DNA from: Cudoniella acicularis | Lineage: Eukaryota > Ascomycota > Leotiomycetes > Helotiales > Helotiaceae | DNA: 48,380 nt | Assembly: GCA_013054445.1 (NCBI GenBank) | Contig: JAAMPI010000242.1 | Span: forward strand, 1 to 48,380 | Reading direction: 5' to 3' | Shown here: positions 1-12,324 of the stretch, in pieces | Layout: each line of letters opens with the position of its first letter | Position numbering within the stretch: position 1 is the first letter of the stretch | Notes under the pieces: generated by a model | What the model was told of the DNA's origin: nothing | The model's input: the letters and a program-made list of their open reading frames with translations, nothing else | Databases searched by the model: none | Made by a program: the position numbers and the translations under genes

Positions 1-1941
1 CCAGATTCTTCTAGCTAAGTTCACCAGAAACGCTGGTGCACTCGCTAGAAATAAGTCTGGCGCGGACCGCGATATTAGCATTAACCTTTTCATCCGCCAT
101 TTCCTGTAGCGAGTCCTTGGAACGGTAGTAAATCCTAGCGAAAGGCCTCATCTAGATTGGGCCAATTCAGCCCTGCGGTCATGAATTGATACCCCGTCCC
201 TTCCGAGGAATTGAGTTTTGACATGCACTTGAACTCGGGTCCAATTCTCGTGATCTAGCCTGAGAGGATGCAGAAAACTCCGAAGCATGAGCATTGCGTT
301 ATGATTATGAGATATTATTAAGAAAAAAGGGATGTGACTAGCAAATTTGAAAAGACGGATCATCCGGAAAGAGGGGAAACTCAAAACGTGAGGGGTGAGG
401 TGATCGCCGGGCAACAATAGATGGTCTTGGGATCAAACTAAAGCAGTAGCTACACTAATACGTTTTTCCGTGAGTTTTTTTTACGTTTGTATTGCTGTGT
501 TACTGGATCATCAGTCCGGCTGCACAGTCGTCGTCGCATGGATCACACTCACTTTATCGTACTCGTACCTGACCCAAGACTCTCTTTTTACAGTAAGCTT
601 GCCAACTCAAAAACAATACCTGCATAAAACCATGAAGTCATACTACCGTAAGCCGGCTCACTAAAAGTCCAAGCATCAGGGGCCTTTTTCTGTTCTGTAG
701 CTGTACCCCACAAAAGCCAACTCACACGTCCCGTTGAGGGCCTAGGATGATGCCTCCAAAGTATCCCCACAACGCCATAACTCCCAATGCTATTTCTGAG
801 ATACCCGTCGCATCAGGCAACTCAAAACACCCTACGGCCCCGTATCTATAGGCGTCCGGGTACCACTCACTAAGCTGTACTGAGTTTGCTGCAAACAGCA
901 CCAAGTGCAAATTGCGCAACACATCGAAGATCGACAGTGCTGGCGGGAGTGCCGTTGTCCTGTTTGGCCGGGCTGCCTTTGGCCCTGTGCGGTACCAAAC
1001 ACTTGCACGCATTGGACACGAATCACCTTCCTGTCGCAATGTTACTGTTATATTAGGAAGCATCGCTTGCAACGCACCTTTTCGCTGGTGCAGCGCGAAT
1101 ATGGGTGTTATAGACGAGGGATTCATTCACAGGCGAGGCTCTCATACCAAAATTTGGGAAAAGGGAGTTTCAAATCCTCCTCGTTGATGCCGATAGGCGA
1201 TACGGGCTGCTGGTTGGTTCTGGAGCGCCTGACCGTGCGTTTATGCATCAATTTAAATCCTTGTTTCTAACCGCCATTCCCGCCCTGAGCCCTGGTTGAG
1301 CATCTTCTGCCCTGCCCTGAAAATAACAACTTGCCCCCAAAGCAGCCGCAGCACCACCGAAAATTTTTCATTTCTTCCTGGGACCGGCAGCAACATGCCA
1401 AAAACACCAGAATTAAGGGTATCACTCACCGAACCATGGCACCGACAGGAACAGGCGCCACCGGGGATGCACGACGAACACCGCGCAGCAGGAACAATAT
1501 GCACGAGAAGACCAGATTGGCAGAGTGCAAGGAGTCTCCCCAGCGACTCAGCGAGCCACCGGTCCAGAGGTAAACATTAAAACACCAGGCATTGGCTGGT
1601 GGCGCTACACGTAGGCTCGGTAGGTTGTAGGCACGTATTCCGTATTTTGTACCGAGTATGGACTTATGCCATACGCGAGTGGGAGGACTTCCGAGCTCCA
1701 AGGTTGGCGATATTGACCACGGATAATTATGGGTGCCGGCGGCTGCCCCCGAGGCAAGGTACAATCCTCTCATGTTTAATGTTTCGAATCATGCTGTTAA
1801 GCTCGTACAACTACGCGCGGCAAGTGGAAGTCTCCCAAGTCCCACAGCTCCACGAGCACGAGTCCCAGGCTGCTTGGCTTGGCTGTAAACATCCAGCATT
1901 GCACTGCAAGTCAGCTGTGCAGTAAGCTGAGCTGCCAAAAT

Positions 1942-1944
1942 NNN
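1942..1944. other. Assembly gap (NNN)
   Basis: Three consecutive N bases lie in otherwise unambiguous sequence. This is an unresolved position or a token gap; its true length is unknown. Confidence 0.99.
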
Positions 1945-3615
1945 CATTCGTCCTTGATTTATTCCTCCACGTGTTATGACATGAGGTCCAGGTTGCGCAG
2001 AGATTTTCTACTTATTTCCGCGAGAATTTGCAAGTACGGTCTGACAGGTAATTGACACCTGCGGTGCTGCTTTGGCGCCTAAAAACGTGCCACAATGTCT
2101 TCTCCGCATCCATGACAGCCTTTCCAAGAACTCGCCCCTCGAGATGTTCTTTGTTGGGACTAGTATTGGCGAGACGTTGTTAAATTTGAACTTATCAAAA
2201 ACTCTATACTGGTCTGTAGCAGTCTGGACCAGCGCCTTGCCCAAGCGGCATGAGGCTGACGGGTTGGACCGCATTTCCTGGCGGTGGCGGCCTTCTTTGT
2301 GGACGCCATATGTCTAGAACGATCTGAGACTTCGGTGAAGAATTTTTTATTGTGTTTTCAGGTACGCCTGGAAAGCAGTGATGGTACGCTGCTACCAATC
2401 GCTGCCCTTCCATCGCTAAAACAAAGTGACAGCTGCAGTGGGACATGGCTTGCCGCTTGATTGTCCTGAAGTCTTCGATGTGGTTCACTGGTTCGTGTGC
2501 TACGCTGCGATTGCGGAGACGGCAGCGCTGCGCATTACTTTTGGGTATGACTGTGTCTTAATTTTGGTATGGTGAAAAGTTTTAAAGCTTGAGATTAGGT
2601 ATGAGACGCCCTCCAGTGAGTGGCCACGGTTCACAAGGACATCTATATCTCCATCAATGCCGTCCTTTCTGCAAGAAGATGTTGCCGATCTCATGGTATA
2701 TGTCCTCAATAGGCTGAGTGGCATTCTTGATGACGTGAACGACTTTTGCTTTTTTCCTTGCTTCTCCTTAATTGAAACTCAGTTGTGCACGTGAGGCGTT
2801 CAACTTTCTCGCGAATGTAGAAAGCGGCACACTTTTCAATAATCACGGGAGTTTGATATCCTGAGTTATTGCAGCATTATACGATTTTTGTAGATAATAT
2901 ACATTAGGAAAGCATATTTATTTTTGCGGAGTCCCGGGCCCTTTTTTCTTGTTTTACCGTGCGATCTTTCTGCATACCCGCGAGACGTTGAAAGTTCTAC
3001 AAGTTGATGCTCAAAACATGAACACCCTGATCTCGAATCAGTCCTCACACTCAAACGATCTTAACCCGTGATCCAACCGAGGAATCCTTCGGGTGTGAGG
3101 GCAAGTTCCTCTCCAAGGAGTCTCTGGTCATACAGCAGGAATGGGCATTTTCCTCACACGTGAGGAACGCCCTTCAAACATTCTGTTGCTGTGTGACAAT
3201 GTCTCTTGGAAAGTTCCATGTCGCACAAAGTTGACAAACACCAATCTCTTTTATGAAAATTTCTTTCCTTCCTTGCTGAGCCGGCAATGCCCGAAGTCAG
3301 GAATGGACCGGGCCCTTGTTTGACTCCAAAGTTCACATGCTCTGGTGTTTCAGGCTCAGAGTGCCCCGTCGAATCAGTCTCACAGAATTTTCATCCACCA
3401 GCTTTGCAAGAGAACGGGGGCTTGCATGCAGTGACCCGTGGTCCAGATCCACCGGCGTGTCCATTACTTGGATAGTCGTTAGAGTGATGCAGAGAGATTG
3501 TACAGCATGTAACTAATACTTTCTTCGAGGGCGAAGCCTCGCTGCTCTAAGGGATTTCTTGTACGAGGTCTTTTACAAACATGGCTGTTGTGTATTCAGA
3601 GCCCCACGTGAGTGT

Positions 3616-3628
3616 GGGGGGGGGGGGG
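3616..3628 (+). repeat. Homopolymer G13
   Basis: A run of 13 G lies in non-coding sequence. Its length is likely unreliable in the assembly. Confidence 0.9.
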
Positions 3629-4821
3629 AGGCGAATGACGGCGGCAAAAGGGGGTTGTGTTTGTACTTCTACAGGAGGATACTGCATGCTGTAGCAAGTT
3701 CTCGGCAGGCCAGTGGGTTCACATGGGTATTCGTGACACATATGGAGAATACAAATCGGTTTGTATTGCGTGGTATGGTGTTGCATCCTTCCCGGCTTAC
3801 CTGGCACAAGGTACTTAGACTGCTGTACTCCTTTTCTCGGTGATCTACGAGTCATCTTCGAGGTGATTGAGGGCATTTCTTGAGTCGAATGCACTCGGTG
3901 AGCAAGCGGGGAGTATCCGAGTAGTGACACGACTGCGAGTGGGGTTTTGAGCAACTTCTTGTTTGCTGAGGCCATTACAAGTCATGCGAGTTCTGCATTG
4001 CAGCTCTTTCGGAGACGGCGAGGCGGGGCCTCCTCTAGGCTTCTGTCATAAATTCGAAATTATATCTTATTCAGTTGACCATTGCTGCATTGACTTAGGT
4101 AGGGATAATGAATGCTTGTTTTGCCAACGCATGGTTTCAGCACATGCATCCATAGCTGGGTTCGAAGTGCCGAGTACCATTCGAACTTTGCTTTACGAGC
4201 CTGGGTATAAAAGTCCGTGTTTTCAGGCCATTTCTAAGCGACTTTCAGGCTTCACGACCCCGCCTTAAGGCTTCTAAAAACTAGACTTTTATATCTAGGC
4301 TCGTTATATATAAATATTTTAGGTGGGGAAATGTATGTGGGTTCTGCCTAGCCATATGACAGGGCCCAACTCCTGAGAGCCTGCTATCTTGTTCCGACTA
4401 TGTTCTTTATTTTCAAGGAAAGGAACCAATTACTAAATCTCCTAATAGTCTGCATCACATTGATCAAGCTATAGGCGACATGTAGATGAAGTTTTAGTGA
4501 CTGAAACCCCCTGGAGTCGAACTCCCAATAGCAAGGGGACACGAGATCCTCGAGAAGGATGAATTCGAATCGCCAAACGTGTAATATCTAAGAGTATACA
4601 CATCACATATTGAATACCTTCCACGAACCACCGTAATATATGTAAACTACCTGTCAATTTAGTTGCTCGACTTCAGCACCTTAAGTAGAACTGAAAATCG
4701 GTAGTCTGCTAGTTCCAACCAATCATGAATTGATTTTTTTTTTAAATCTTTTTTAGGGGATAGCGGCTTCAAATTGATTTTGCGACGAATTATTTTCAAT
4801 TCAAGGGTTCCTAGTTACTCT

Positions 4822-4842
4822 CAAGCCCCAAGCCCCAAGCCC
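4822..4842 (+). repeat. (CAAGCCC)3 minisatellite
   Basis: Three perfect 7-bp copies are followed by a diverged partial copy (CAAACC). They lie in gene-free DNA and no function is apparent. Confidence 0.9.
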
Positions 4843-5070
4843 CAAACCTCTACCCTTGTTTTTGTTCTTATGGCTCACCAACGTAACACAAAACTAGCCA
4901 TAATCATATACGCTAAATCAAATAACGCGCTTGACCGGATGCTGAAGAGTTTCCCATTCAGGTAAGTGTAGGGCCTGGCCTTGGAGCTTAGAATGTTTAA
5001 ATGGATACTTGATTTGCGTTTTCGAGATCCTAGTTATATTACGTTCAGGAATTAAAAGTTTAGATAAAAT

Positions 5071-5290
5071 CAATTCTTTCAATCCCCGTGCTACTGTGAG
5101 ATACTCCCCAGGGTTGCTTAGAAGCATAAACCTTTCATTCAAGGGCCGATTTTAACTGTTTTCAATATCTCTGCTCCTGTGAGACATTTTCCTACGGGAG
5201 GAAGAATTCTCTCGTGCTCTGGTCCGAGCCCTATACCCACTTCTTTCAATATCTCTAGAACCGTGAGCCATTCAGAGGGAAAGCTCTGAT
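5071..5290 (-). repeat. Degenerate ~84-bp tandem repeat, three copies
   Basis: Read on the minus strand, three units spaced about 83-85 nt apart share a core of the form CTCACRG...TTGAAAGAA/TTGAAAACA. They are near 5235-5290, 5151-5205 and 5071-5113. Translated, the units give related peptides (SEWLTVLEILKEV, GKCLTGAEILKTV, GEYLTVARGLKEL), a 28-residue period. The third unit is in another frame after a stop, so the locus is not an intact gene now. It is probably a relic of a repeat-protein gene. Confidence 0.5.
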
Positions 5291-6136
5291 TAGGTAGAGC
5301 GCTGAGTTTCCTCCTTTCCTTCGTCTGCTTTCGTGGAGTGTGATGTGTAATAAGCGGTACCCAAAGCGAGGTATAGAGAAAGGTTTCTCGCCATTCCTCG
5401 AAGACTTGAAGTGAATTTATCTTCAGATACCCGAAGCGACAAATAACAGAAACATCCATAGGGGTGGATTCTAATACATTGTAGTTTATGCTTCTTGTGC
5501 TCTAGGATTTGGATTCTATCATTCTCGGAATTTTTGAGAGGAGAAAGTTATTATAATGCTTACATTCCAACTCTGCGACGAGGCATATTTATTGAGCCAA
5601 TCGAAAAAGCAGGCGGAACAGTCTAGAGGTTTTGAATATAACTCTGTTGGGCTTCAAATTCTTTGGAATTAAATAAAATAAACTCACAGATTTTGAGAAA
5701 GCGGCTTGCCTTCGGGGCCTTCGCTTCACAAAAGGGGGGTTAATCATGACCTTCAGCCATGGAAATGATCACCTTCCAAAACAAACAAGAATCGTAAACG
5801 CAATTCAAGTGAAATTTTTTGTGAACTTTAGATCCGCTCGGCCCAGGGCCCCCAAACTTGAACAACAAATGTGCTAGCTGAGAGAGGGGAAAGGTGAGTT
5901 CAGCACGTGATTTTGCAATACTTTGTAAGCCTGAGGCTTACATAGACCCAAGCTCCATGTCCCGCATCGTTCAACAACCTCAAGCTCCATCCAAACACTT
6001 TTGCGCCAAAATCAACACAACAAGCATTGACGAAAGAGGAGCTCTGGGACAGCATTACGAATGACGAGATAGCTAAAGAGGTCCATGTGCGCGTCATAAA
6101 CTCTCCAAAACAACCCTAAACCCCTCCACCGCCAAC

Positions 6137-6871
6137 ATGACATCCCGCCTCGTCCTTGTCATCGGGGACCTACACATCCCAGATAGAGCAATGGACATAC
6201 CTGCGAAAGTAACTATCCCTCGCCCAAACCTTTGAAATTCTGCTAATAGCATTTCCGCAGTTCAAAAAACTCCTCGGACCCGGTAAAATCGGACAAACAC
6301 TCTGCCTAGGCAACCTTACAGACAAGCCCACCTACGACTACCTACGCAGCATCTCTCCAGACCTCAAAATCGTCAAAGGCCGATTCGACGCAGACGCTAC
6401 CTCTTTACCACTTGCGCAAACTGTGACACATGGTTCTCTAAAAATAGGGTTCCTAGAAGGGTTCTCGATGGTAGCGCCGATGGAGATGGATCTCATGCTT
6501 GCGGAAGCGAATAAGATGGATGTGGATGTGTTGTGTTGGGGTGGCACGCATCGGTTCGATGCTTTTGAATATGAGAATAAGTTTTTTGTGAATCCTGGGA
6601 GTGCGACAGGGGCTTTTACGACAGGATGGGTTGGTGAAGGGGAGGAGATGGTGCCGAGCTTTTGTTTAATGGATGTGAGTACTTGAAATCTGGTATTCGA
6701 GGTTGAGTAAGGCGTTTTGGCTAGGACTATACTGACAAAATCTGTGGGAGCAGGTCCAGGGAATCGGATTGACTCTTTACGTTTACCAACTAAAAAAAAG
6801 ATGCGAACGGAGTTGAGAGCGTCAATGTGGAAAAGATTACATACACAAAGGTGGTTGGAGGAGGTTCATGA
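6137..6871 (+). CDS. VPS29: Retromer subunit VPS29 (apparent 3' frameshift)
   Basis: VPS29 is a metallophosphoesterase-fold scaffold of retromer. It binds VPS35 and acts in endosome-to-Golgi and endosome-to-plasma-membrane recycling. I read exons 6137-6208, 6261-6674 and 6754 onward; both introns are phase 0 with GT-AG ends, and the second has a CTGAC branch site. Visible family motifs are VIGDLHIPDR at the N terminus, CLGNLTDK, IVKGRFD, THGSLKIGFLEG, CWGGTHRFDAFE and NPGSATGAF. As written, exon 3 runs through an A8 tract (6792-6799) into a premature stop at 6814-6816, giving 182 residues. With seven A instead of eight, the frame continues into the expected tail (NGVESVNVEKITYTK) and stops at 6869-6871, for about 201 residues, the family length. 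I therefore give the end of the intact frame and treat the extra A as a likely sequencing error. Confidence 0.9.
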
Positions 6872-7861
6872 TAAGACGACCATGATGGATGGATGATCCA
6901 ACAGTACGCACAAATGAAAAGCTTCTAGAAAATAGTTGCCTTTTGGAGTTGGCAAGGGAGAAGGCCGGGGAAACGAATATCGACATATAGATTTTGGGCC
7001 ACCCGAGCAACGGAAGACGAGATTGTCTTCAACAAAATATCTAATCACACAAGAGCTTCGGTTCGAACATCCAGAATTTCTCCCGTCACCTTCAAGACTC
7101 GAATGCAGTTTAATCCCCATAACCTGGGATATATAAATAGCGCTTTTTTGCTCTACCTTCGCATTTCATGTCGAAAACCTCAAGGCGTTCGCTGTATCAC
7201 CTTGTCAGAAGTCTGATGTAAATGCGGTAAATTACTTTTTCTTTTACTGCTATCAATTCTGTCTAAATTTCGCGCATTCCTTCTCGTGCCAGAGTCATTC
7301 ATATCAGAATGTTGTTCCCCTTTCCCTGTACTCCAAGCATCTCTACAAGTTGGTGGCACGCAATCATTACACAGGTGATAATCACTGATAGAGGTTAAAT
7401 CCATACACATAGCTCAAGATTGTAGTACTTGCCTGTTGACTGGCTGCGCTGGCTACATCTCGTGCCTTTTGAAGTAAAGTGATACTTGGCTCAAGGGCTA
7501 TGCAAAACTACCTTCATAGTAATACATAGCCAAAAGGAGCCACCGTTTCTATGGCATGACAAACACTTATTCTCTCGCACTTCTTCGCGTATTTGCACAA
7601 GTGCACCTTCTATCTTTGTCCTTGTGTCCGGTACGTAGGGGGTAAATCCCTCTGCAGCTTACGCTTCCTAAGAATCAGATATTCTCCGATCTTCTCAGCA
7701 ATCGTTGGCGTGCTCCAAGTTTGAAGCGTACATTGGGCAAGTGTTCTAGTGTTGTAGACTTTGGCAAAATTCGTTTTTATGACTAACTATATACATTATT
7801 TTACGTTAAGCTATCCCCCCCCCCCTGAAGAAGTCTCTGAAAATACAGAGTTTTTTGAATT
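6872..7861. other. Convergent intergenic region VPS29 / GH31
   Basis: The 3' flanks of two converging genes. I see no gene. A C11 homopolymer sits at 7815-7825, just beyond the GH31 stop. Confidence 0.6.
7815..7825 (+). repeat. Homopolymer C11
   Basis: Eleven C in a row, about 40 nt beyond the GH31 stop, in its presumed 3' UTR. Its length may be unreliable. Confidence 0.9.
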
Positions 7862-10800
7862 TCAATGGCTAACCGTGATCGAGAAATCCTGGGTCAAAGG
7901 TTTTCCAACTGGTACAACCACTGCGCCAGTAGTAGCATTTTGTGCCCATCCCGCGGCATTGATCCCATCAACCTGGCACTCACTTGGCTTGCCATTTACC
8001 CCCAGGAAGATGACCCTGGCAATGTTGACCCCGGCATTATACCCATAAGCACCATTCACACTAAATGTCTTGCCATCGAAAGCAATTTTCAGATACGTAG
8101 TGGCCTTCTGCACCAAACTCAGTCCATCATCTAGATACAACTCTCCTGAGGCAGTCCCGTCACTACCGAGCGGAACCACAATTTCGAAGTCCTGTTTTCG
8201 GAGCTCGTCAGTCGTCATGGTGGAGGCAACACGCTGCGGCACAATAATGCCACCACGATAGAAGAGGGGAATGGATTCATAGTCGACGTCTGTGAGCTCG
8301 ATGTTTTCGCCATTTCCTTGGATTTTGGCGTGTGTATAGAAATCGTAGAATGTATCTTTGGGCAAATAGACTTGCACGCTTGTTGAATTCTCCTCAGTAA
8401 CTGGAGCTACGAGGAGTGAAGGCCCGTAAAAGTATTGCAGCTCGAGACCCCATGTGTTGCTGTCTTGAGGGTAGATGTAGAATATGGGATTCAAGAGGGG
8501 TGTCCCGTCAGTAGTTTGGTGATAGAGAGCTGTGTATATGTAATCTAAAAGCCTGTAGCGGATGTCAATGGCCGCCTTCGCCGCGGCTGTCACGCTAGCC
8601 CATTGATAAAACTCCTGTGGGATATTTGGAGGGTAACCATTGTGATCGCGGTAAAAGGGGCTAAAAGCTCCCAGTGTTGCCCAGCGGCCTAGAAGATCGG
8701 AGCGTCAGTATGCTCTTATCACAATATACTTCAACAGTAGAGACGATTTCGGCTCCTCTAAAGTAAGTACTCCCTCCCCATCTTGTGTAAAGGTTGAAGA
8801 GTTGAGTACTTCGAAACTTGTGAAATTTGAGGAGTTCCTTAGTCTCAATATTCTTGGAAAGTGTTCCACTTCTGAAATACCATGTCTTCAAAAGTGTCAC
8901 TGGGGCAAACGACAAAGAATTAGGAAGCCCAATTATCCTTACCACAAAGCTGCTCGGTGGTATTGTCAGCATACCCGCACACATCTGAGCCTACCATGGG
9001 CACTTGATATATTGAGGCGAATGCGAGCATGGTACGGATTGACCATCTATAATGTGGCCAGTCAGAAACATTATCACCAAGCCAATGGCCGACTTTCGTC
9101 CCAGCTCCTGCGAAAGTGCTGCGAGTGATTATGAGCGGTCGTTCTGCTGGTCGTCGATTCTGCATTGCACCTCGAGACGTAGTTGACATCACTGCTTCTG
9201 TTAGTTATGCTCCTTTTCGACTCGACATTTAACTTACTTGTCCCATATAGATTATGAGTATCATACATAGCAAGGCCGTTTTGATGGATGACATCTGTGT
9301 TGACGGTGTGATTGGATATACCTCCGCCGGCGGCATTATCCGCGACTGTATAGGCAGCGGCATTGTGGATGGCGTATTTTGGATAAAGCAAATCACGCCC
9401 AGGAAGCCCTAGTTCTTGTCCTGGAGTTTGCCGCCCTTCGATTTTGGATAATGACTGGAATGTTTCTGCTGCAGTCGCTCTCCGTAAAGATGATTCGCAC
9501 GGTGTTCCGGGGGGCTGGAAAATACAAGGAAATCCAGGAAGAGGTCTGGGTGGGGTGCGGACTGCAGGTGATTCTGGAGGATAGCCAACCGCGGCAGCAT
9601 AAGGCTATGACCCTGTCAGTGAGAAGTTTTAATTGCTAAATGATGGCTTACATCATCACAAGGGAAATTGCAAGGAAAATTTGAGGGTTCATTCATGTCA
9701 ATCCACAATCCGTCAATATCAACCCCAGTTTGTGGCGAGAAGAAACTTGAAAACTCGGAGTTCCAGTATTGTTGAACTTTCGTATTGAACCAGTCTGGAA
9801 AGACAGTCACTCCAGGCCACACAACACCAAGCCAGTAAGAACCATTCGACCTCTTCAGAAATATGTCGTATTGGGCCCCATTGTTGTATGGTGGATAGTC
9901 TTGGTAAGCTACAGCAGGATCGACCATCAAGATCTGCTTTTGGCCGTGGTTATGCAAGTAGTTGTTTATGTCCTGCATCATTTCGAGGGAAAATCGATCT
10001 GGATCCAGCGAGAAAACCTTTTGATCTTAGCGTTGTTCTCTCATAAAGCGTCCCACTTACCCTTCTTAGGTCCATGTAATCAATATCGGTCCACATTGTT
10101 TCAAGCGGGATGCCGGCCTTTGAGTAGTTGTAGATTGCCTCTGCTACAGCAAAAGCGTCTTGATATCCATATCTACAATTATGAAATCCAAAAGTCCAGT
10201 ATGCATGCATGGCTGGAAGGCCTACGACCTGGGCATATTGCTGTGATACGGCTACAGGGGTAGGTCCAGCCATGAAGTAGAAATCAAGAATGCCACCAAG
10301 TGTATTATACTCCAAATATTGGTTCTTTCCATTAGTGTTATTGATTTTGATGTCCATGCCGTTCGAATTGACGAAGAAGACTCCATGTGTACCCGAGGTT
10401 CGTTGTTCAAAGTATACAGGATGATTTCCGTACAAATTGGCGCCATTAGGGATAGCATACGCATCTTGACTCCATAAGGTCCGTATGTAGTTGGTGGTAT
10501 TCAGACGGAATGGGTCTGAATGCTCACCTAAGCCGTACAGGTTAGGGTCTTCTGGGAGGGCAGTTCTCAGGCGCAGATATTGGGACTCGAAGACGATACT
10601 TGCAGCGGAAGTATCAAACAGAACCTCTCCAGATTGGGCACGAGTAATTGTAAAAGAGAATGGAGAAGCCTTGTAATTAAATTGGATATTAGCGTTCTTA
10701 GAATTGACTCCTGCTGAGGGATCTGGACGAGGTAGCACACTAGCCGGAATCTTGTGAGGTTCTCTATTAGTCTGGGCTCTTCAAAATACTTCAGCAGCTG

Positions 10801-11219
10801 AAGAGTTGAGTCGTTTTAAGACAGTTCTCAAATAATGTTCCTAAAGCTCGGCCTTAAATAAGGGGGAGTAGAAGGCATAGTATACGAACCTGATAGACGC
10901 TATTGGCAGTATCCTGGATCTTTACATGAATTCGATCATCTGTATTCCGAGTTAGAGAAAATTCAAAGCTTGTAATGAAGGTGGAACCTACTATTGTCGT
11001 AGACTACTTGCAAAGTCAAGCTCGTCAAGTCATCGCCAAAAACATTGCACGCAGTACCAGCGAGACTCAGATCAGCAGTAAGACCAGACGAGGTTGTTTT
11101 AATATTGGATGCGCTATAACCAGGACAATCTGCCAGAGGATCATCTGAAGCTTTGGGAATAATTGAGGAGCCGACACAGCGGCCAGAGCTACCGTGAGCC
11201 AAGAGAGTAAGGTTGCCAT
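7862..11219 (-). CDS. Secreted GH31 alpha-glucosidase (frame break after signal peptide)
   Basis: Glycoside hydrolase family 31 enzyme releasing glucose from maltose or starch oligosaccharides; probably extracellular. Exons read on the minus strand: 11219-10992, 10939-10890, 10750-10061, 10017-9652, 9604-9238, 9191-8943 and 8688-7862. The catalytic nucleophile Asp lies in [12 protein letters not shown], and the acid/base region is STFAGAG...HWLGDN. The aromatic/RYGYQ segment ([16 protein letters not shown]) and the C-terminal beta domain (YLDDG) are also present. The start encodes a clear signal peptide ([18 protein letters not shown]). The mature part ([16 protein letters not shown]...) is in another frame, and one base seems missing near 11165-11185: exon 1 is 228 nt, whereas the downstream splice phase needs 229. 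Intron 8942-8689 (254 nt) is long for this genome. The rest of the gene is intact, so I favour an assembly indel over a pseudogene. Substrate preference within GH31 cannot be read from sequence. Confidence 0.9.
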
Positions 11220-12324
11220 GATGGACTCGGCTGGCCAGAGAAATTCGAGAGCTTTTTCACACGCCTGGCGATCCATGGCTAAGCTTTAATAGTTTTCCCC
11301 TCCAGATTATCCCCAACGGAACTTGCGGAATTATTTTCGTGTCGTGGCAGGTAACTGTGTTGTGGGATGATGCTACCATACTACTGCAGCTCTCCTCCTT
11401 GTCGACTGCGGGGTATTCGTGCATGGAGAAGGATTCGATGCTGCAAGGCCCAACGTCAAATAGCCGTTGCCGACCGTCCTTGGCACCGTTGATAGGTGCA
11501 ATTGAGGAATGTCAGGCCTCATGGCGCCGAACCACCGAAAATTTTGGAGCGATGGTATTGTTATTTTTCGACCATGAGTTAGAACTGAAGCTTGCATGAT
11601 TAGGTTAGCGCTCCTATCTGATCCGGGCCGACTCTTGCTCTCCCTCTGATTGACCAATTGAATTTGGTCATCTTCGTGCTACTTCTAGGCTTTAGTCTTC
11701 CGTAATCATGTGTTTGACTGAGTGGTATACAACTAGTCCCCTGTGTCTTTTTCCAATTACATTCTCTAGCTCAGAGACTTAAGCAGAGCCTCGATGCAAA
11801 CCATGCACTTGCAGATTTCTGACAATATGTATTGGTGGAAGTAAACTGTTGCATGCTCGTATAACCAAAGATCACGATAGTCCGTTCTATCTATTCGGAC
11901 CGCAGACAATTATCACTTGTTGACTAGTTGAATTGAAACCTGCCCTTGCATGGACTTTGGGGCCTGGACGTCGGAACTCTCCTGGTGAAATTGTTAGGTG
12001 TGGAACTAATAGTTTTTGCCGCGGCGCCAATGCTATATGAATACAGTAAAATATGATACAATGAACGTGGTTTTACCTGAATTGTTTGATATTTAAAGCC
12101 CTTCCCAAGACTCCACGCTCTTATCCTATTAACAGTAGACGGACCAAATTTTATCATGTTCCGCGAGCACTTCTAAAGAACATTATTCTGTAGCCGAAGA
12201 AAGAAGAGGACCCGGGGATTGCGCTGTTGGTGTGGCTTTAATCGGTCGTAAGAGCATTGGAGGCAAGCATACTCTGCCATGAGCCTTCTCCCACTGTATA
12301 AAATGTCAGCAAGTCTGTGAAACT
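11220..12324. promoter_or_regulatory. GH31 upstream region / DUF3405 3' flank
   Basis: About 1.1 kb separates two genes on the same strand, so it should contain the GH31 promoter. GCGGGG at 11408-11413 fits the CreA carbon-repressor consensus SYGGRG, which would suit a glucosidase gene. Such a short match is expected by chance. No gene seen. Confidence 0.35.

Larger units (their letters stand above)
1..6136. other. Gene-free stretch upstream of VPS29
   Basis: No open reading frame here resembles a known protein. The frames are short, overlap on both strands and lack convincing exon-intron joins. The stretch holds a 3-N assembly gap (1942-1944), a 13-G run (3616-3628), a (CAAGCCC)3 tandem (4822-4842), A+T-rich patches near 4270-4320 and 4730-4760, and a decayed ~84-bp tandem repeat (5071-5290). 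It looks like decayed intergenic or repeat-derived sequence. I cannot name a parent element. Confidence 0.6.

Noticed and set aside
3547..3975. 142-codon minus-strand frame
   Set aside because: It runs through a G13 homopolymer (Pro run), has no domain, and overlaps frames on the other strand.
4485..4575. tRNA-like T-arm (GGAGTTCGACTCC) on the minus strand
   Set aside because: The loop is only five bases within a 4-bp stem, and no matching acceptor or anticodon arm could be built around it.
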